Of a DNA stretch of 64,000 nt, positions 61,419 to 64,000 are shown piece by piece. The notes below the pieces were generated by a model. It was given only the letters and a program-made list of their open reading frames with translations. It was not told where the DNA came from and made no database searches. The stretch is taken from contig JAQXHU010000035.1 in assembly GCA_029007435.1 (NCBI GenBank), positions 1 through 64,000 on the forward strand, given 5' to 3'. The stretch comes from Bacteroidales bacterium. GTDB taxonomy: Bacteria > Bacteroidota > Bacteroidia > Bacteroidales > UBA932. A program made the translations under genes and the position numbers. Position 1 is the first letter of the stretch. Each line of letters opens with the position of its first letter.

Positions 61419-62312
61419 ATGGATACGAACACCAGTGCAGCGGACCTCCTGAAAAAGGTCCGTAAAATTGAAATCAAGACCAAGGCTCTCTCCCATCAGA
61501 TATTTGCGGGAGAGTACCATTCTGCGTTCAAAGGCAGAGGTATGGCTTTTAGCGAAGTCCGTGAATATCAATACGGTGATGATGTTCGCAATATGGACTG
61601 GAATGTCACTGCCCGCCTTCGCGCACCATATGTGAAGGTGTTTGAGGAAGAGCGCGAGATGACCGTGATGCTGCTTATCGACATCAGCCGGTCTGGTCTT
61701 TTCGGCACCGACGGCAGTACCAAGAGGGATTTGATTGCCGAGCTTGCGGCTGTACTGTCGTTCTCTGCGATAATCAACAATGACAAAGTGGGTGCGCTGT
61801 TCTTCAGCGACAGGGTGGAGGAATTCATCCCTCCGCGGAAAGGCCGCAGTCACCTTCTGCATATCATCAGGGAGATAATCGAACTCCAGCCGAAGTCTTC
61901 AGGCACTGACATAAGCGGCGCCCTGCGTTTCCTGACCAATGCCATAAAGCAGAAATGCACGGCTTTCCTGCTGTCAGATATGATGGATTTCAATGAGGAT
62001 GGATATCCCCGCTACGAGGATGCCCTGAAAGTTGCTGTGAATCGCCACGATATCTCTGTGATAAAGGTTTACGACAGCAGGGAACGTTCCATTCCTGATG
62101 TCGGTCTGGTGAATGTGAAAGATTCCGAGACCGGCCGTACGGCCTGGGTGAACACTTCCAGCAAGAAAGTCCGCCGGGCTTTCGCCGAGTCGGTCAAGGC
62201 ATCTGATATGGCGGCCAACAAGCTGATGCTCAGGTATCAGATTGACAATGTTGAGATTGCCACAGGTTCAGACTATGTGAAAGGTCTGATGGCTTTTTTT
62301 GATAAAAGGTGA
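61419..62312 (+). CDS. DUF58 domain protein of the Bat locus
   Basis: 297 aa, soluble. Opens with LLKKVRKIEIKTKALSHQIFAGEYHSAFKGRGMAF and the REYQYGDDVRNMDWNVTAR block that defines DUF58; the second half is vWA-like (MLLIDISRSGLFG with a DxSxS-like DISRS). Usually located between moxR and batA. Function not established. Confidence 0.92.
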   Translation: MDTNTSAADLLKKVRKIEIKTKALSHQIFAGEYHSAFKGRGMAFSEVREYQYGDDVRNMDWNVTARLRAPYVKVFEEEREMTVMLLIDISRSGLFGTDGSTKRDLIAELAAVLSFSAIINNDKVGALFFSDRVEEFIPPRKGRSHLLHIIREIIELQPKSSGTDISGALRFLTNAIKQKCTAFLLSDMMDFNEDGYPRYEDALKVAVNRHDISVIKVYDSRERSIPDVGLVNVKDSETGRTAWVNTSSKKVRRAFAESVKASDMAANKLMLRYQIDNVEIATGSDYVKGLMAFFDKR

Positions 62313-62314
62313 AT

Positions 62315-63301
62315 ATGAAGGGAATGGTAAAAACAGTTCTGCCTCTGGCTCTTGTCTTCGCTTTCTGCCTTGCCGGCGGTGCGGAGGCTGGAAGAATTGA
62401 GGCGGGGAAAACTTTCCTGCGGCAGATGCAGAAACGCGATTCAGTGCTCATCGCCGACCAGTTGGAGTACGGATTCCGGATGGATAATGTCGCAGCCGGC
62501 ACGAAACTGATGCTTCCGGATTATCGTGAAGGTTTCATTGACAGTGTCAGTGTGCTCACTGCCTGGAGGTTGGATACACTGAAACTCGCTAAAAAGACTG
62601 GAATCGCCAATATTTCCGGCAGTGTGCTGATAACCTCATTTGATGAAGGACGATATTCGCTTCCGGACATTCGGGTTCTGAGGATTATGCCAGATGGACA
62701 GGCTGATACGCTGATTTTCAAAGGCCAGGAGCTGGATGTCAGGACAATGCCGGTTGACACGGCAGTCTTCAAACCTCACGATATCCGCGGACAGATTCGT
62801 TATCCTTTGACTTTCAGTGAAATACTCCCATACATTTTGGCATTCCAGCTGCTTGCTGCATTGGCTGTGCTAATATGGGCGCTTGCTGTTTCCCGCAAGA
62901 AGCTCGGAGCAGAGGCCGGCGGAGCGGTCAAGGACCCGCCGTATATTGTGGCCCTGAGACAGTTGGACAAATTCCGGGGCAACAAGTATTGGGCACCGGA
63001 CAAGCAGAAGTTCTTCTACAGCGGCGTGACTGACGTGCTCAGGGAATATATCGCCGCCCGTTTCGGTGTCAGCGCAATGGAAATGACCACTGCCGAGATT
63101 TTCGAGGGATTGAAGGACAAGGAAATAGCTCCTGAACTGATGGAGGAGGCAAGGGAACTGTTCCTGATGTCCGACCTCGTGAAGTTCGCCAAGATGACTG
63201 TTTCCGATGAGGACAATGTTAAAGCTGTGCCTTCTGCTGTGCGTTTCGTGACAGCCACCTGGAAGGCCGAAGAAGAAAAGGAGGGCGGAAATGTTCTTTG
63301 A
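62315..63301 (+). CDS. membrane protein of the Bat locus (DUF4381/BatD-like)
   Basis: 328 aa from the ATG at 62315; the GTG at 62309 is the alternative. Signal peptide (PLALVFAFCLAGGAEA), a periplasmic domain of ~140 residues, one transmembrane helix (ILAFQLLAALAVLIWALAV) and a cytoplasmic helical part (DKQKFFYSGVTDVLREYIAARFG). Position and layout fit the protein found between DUF58 and BatA. Overlaps batA by 11 bp. Confidence 0.75.
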   Translation: MKGMVKTVLPLALVFAFCLAGGAEAGRIEAGKTFLRQMQKRDSVLIADQLEYGFRMDNVAAGTKLMLPDYREGFIDSVSVLTAWRLDTLKLAKKTGIANISGSVLITSFDEGRYSLPDIRVLRIMPDGQADTLIFKGQELDVRTMPVDTAVFKPHDIRGQIRYPLTFSEILPYILAFQLLAALAVLIWALAVSRKKLGAEAGGAVKDPPYIVALRQLDKFRGNKYWAPDKQKFFYSGVTDVLREYIAARFGVSAMEMTTAEIFEGLKDKEIAPELMEEARELFLMSDLVKFAKMTVSDEDNVKAVPSAVRFVTATWKAEEEKEGGNVL

Positions 63302-64000
63302 GTATCCCAAGCTGCTTTGGCTGCTGGTCATTCCGGCCCTGCTCGTGGCTCATTATATTTATATTGAGCTGGCTGGGCGCAAGCCTCATCTCCGTGTTTC
63401 CGGCATCGGCCCCTGGAAAGCGGGCGGCAGTTCAATTCTTGGAGTGCTGAGGCATCTCCCGATGGCCTTGAGGACTGTCGCACTGGTGATGATAATCATA
63501 GCCATCGCCAGGCCTAGGTCATCAAAACAGATGGACAAGATTGATACGGAAGGTATTGACATAGTGCTCGCTATGGACGTCTCCACCAGTATGCTGGCGA
63601 GAGACTTCACTCCGGACCGAATCAGTGCCGCCAAAGACATAGCGATTGAATTCATCTCGCAAAGGCCTTCTGACAGAATCGGTATTGTGGTGTTCGCGGG
63701 TGAAAGTTACACCCAGTGTCCTTTGACCACAGACCGGGCGACGCTTATCAATCTTATGAAAGAGATTGAGACAGGCCTTATTGATGACGGAACCGCGATA
63801 GGAAACGGTCTGGCCACAGCTGTCGCAAGAATGCAGGGCTCGGATGCGAAAAGCCGTGTCGTCATTCTGCTAACTGATGGTGTGAACAACAGCGGAGAGA
63901 TTACTCCCCAGAATGCGGCTGACATAGCAAAGACTTATGGAGTAAGGGTTTATACAATCGGTGTGGGAGCCAACGGAACAGCTCCGTATCCGGTTATCAC
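63291..64000 (+). CDS. batA: BatA, vWA domain membrane protein, 3'-truncated by window edge
   Basis: Not in the ORF track because it runs off the window. ATG at 63291 overlaps the previous gene by 11 bp. The first 236 codons give two transmembrane helices (LLWLLVIPALLVAHYIY; ALRTVALVMIIIAIA) and a vWA domain with the MIDAS residues DVSTS (96-100) and LLTDGVNN. BatA is named from Bacteroides aerotolerance; its molecular role is unclear. The 3' end is outside. Confidence 0.9.
   Translation, partial: MFFEYPKLLWLLVIPALLVAHYIYIELAGRKPHLRVSGIGPWKAGGSSILGVLRHLPMALRTVALVMIIIAIARPRSSKQMDKIDTEGIDIVLAMDVSTSMLARDFTPDRISAAKDIAIEFISQRPSDRIGIVVFAGESYTQCPLTTDRATLINLMKEIETGLIDDGTAIGNGLATAVARMQGSDAKSRVVILLTDGVNNSGEITPQNAADIAKTYGVRVYTIGVGANGTAPYPVI

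Noticed and set aside
1-64000. CRISPR arrays, insertion sequences, prophage or restriction systems
   Set aside because: No regularly spaced repeats and no transposase, integrase, capsid or methylase-type proteins were seen among the ORFs; the only phage-like hint is the tRNA-derived inverted repeat.

Overview
The window is an almost gap-free stretch of the core chromosome of a member of the Bacteroidota, most likely order Bacteroidales. The evidence is: promoters of the TTTG-N19-TAnnTTTG type, an ArgR-headed arginine cluster that encodes an N-acylornithine (not ornithine) transcarbamylase, ExbB/ExbD/TonB modules, a Bat (aerotolerance) locus, a putative porin of the Bacteroidetes type, a thioester-less alpha-2-macroglobulin, an M13 lipoprotein peptidase, and neighbour orders typical of this group. 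Genus cannot be fixed from the sequence. I found no rRNA, CRISPR array, transposase or recognisable prophage.

Layout. 1-4.0 kb: the 3' part of an FAD-dependent oxidoreductase gene, a short GH2 glycosidase and a LysE-type exporter. 4.0-7.6 kb: a more AT-rich, accessory-looking patch with a DUF234-type ATPase behind a 53-nt inverted repeat, a small secreted protein, and an ECF sigma factor coupled to a membrane protein. 7.6-16.5 kb: argR, a GNAT acyltransferase, argG, argC, argD, argF', argB, argE and argH, all on the + strand and nearly contiguous; together they take glutamate to arginine through N-acylated intermediates. 16.6-22.6 kb: a serine-rich membrane protein, an acyl-CoA ligase, dCMP deaminase and a C-terminal processing protease. 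22.6-33 kb (mostly - strand): a TonB-like protein, uridine kinase, AsnRS, an ExbB/membrane protein/ExbD/ExbD operon, asparaginase, TatD, DprA, QueA and a NUDIX hydrolase. 33-40.5 kb: pyrE, a SRPBCC-like protein, an RsmF-type rRNA methyltransferase, a TPR-like secreted protein, a YczE-like membrane protein, an M13 peptidase and a LolE/FtsX-like permease. 40.4-51.5 kb: an MltF-like lytic transglycosylase and a putative porin on the - strand, then folC and a 1810-aa alpha-2-macroglobulin on the + strand. 51.5-60.3 kb: tRNA-Val, aroK, topoisomerase IV A, era, an RluB-type pseudouridine synthase with a long disordered N-terminus, a TonB/ExbD/ExbB operon and truA. 60.4-64 kb: moxR, a DUF58 protein, a BatD-like/DUF4381-like membrane protein and the 5' part of batA.

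Most of this is ordinary core genome and I did not find a clear new multi-gene system. The observations I rate highest are: a serine at the position reported to decide acetyl versus succinyl specificity in the arginine transcarbamylase; a foldable leader or small RNA between the porin and folC; a 17-nt inverted copy of part of tRNA-Val just downstream of that gene; the inverted repeat in front of the DUF234 ATPase; a 265-residue Tyr-Gly/Arg-rich N-terminus on a pseudouridine synthase; and a transglycosylase tail overprinted on the 3' end of a convergent permease gene. Gene starts were moved from the ORF track wherever an internal ATG fits better; these choices are stated. All family calls come from reading motifs, not from database searches.
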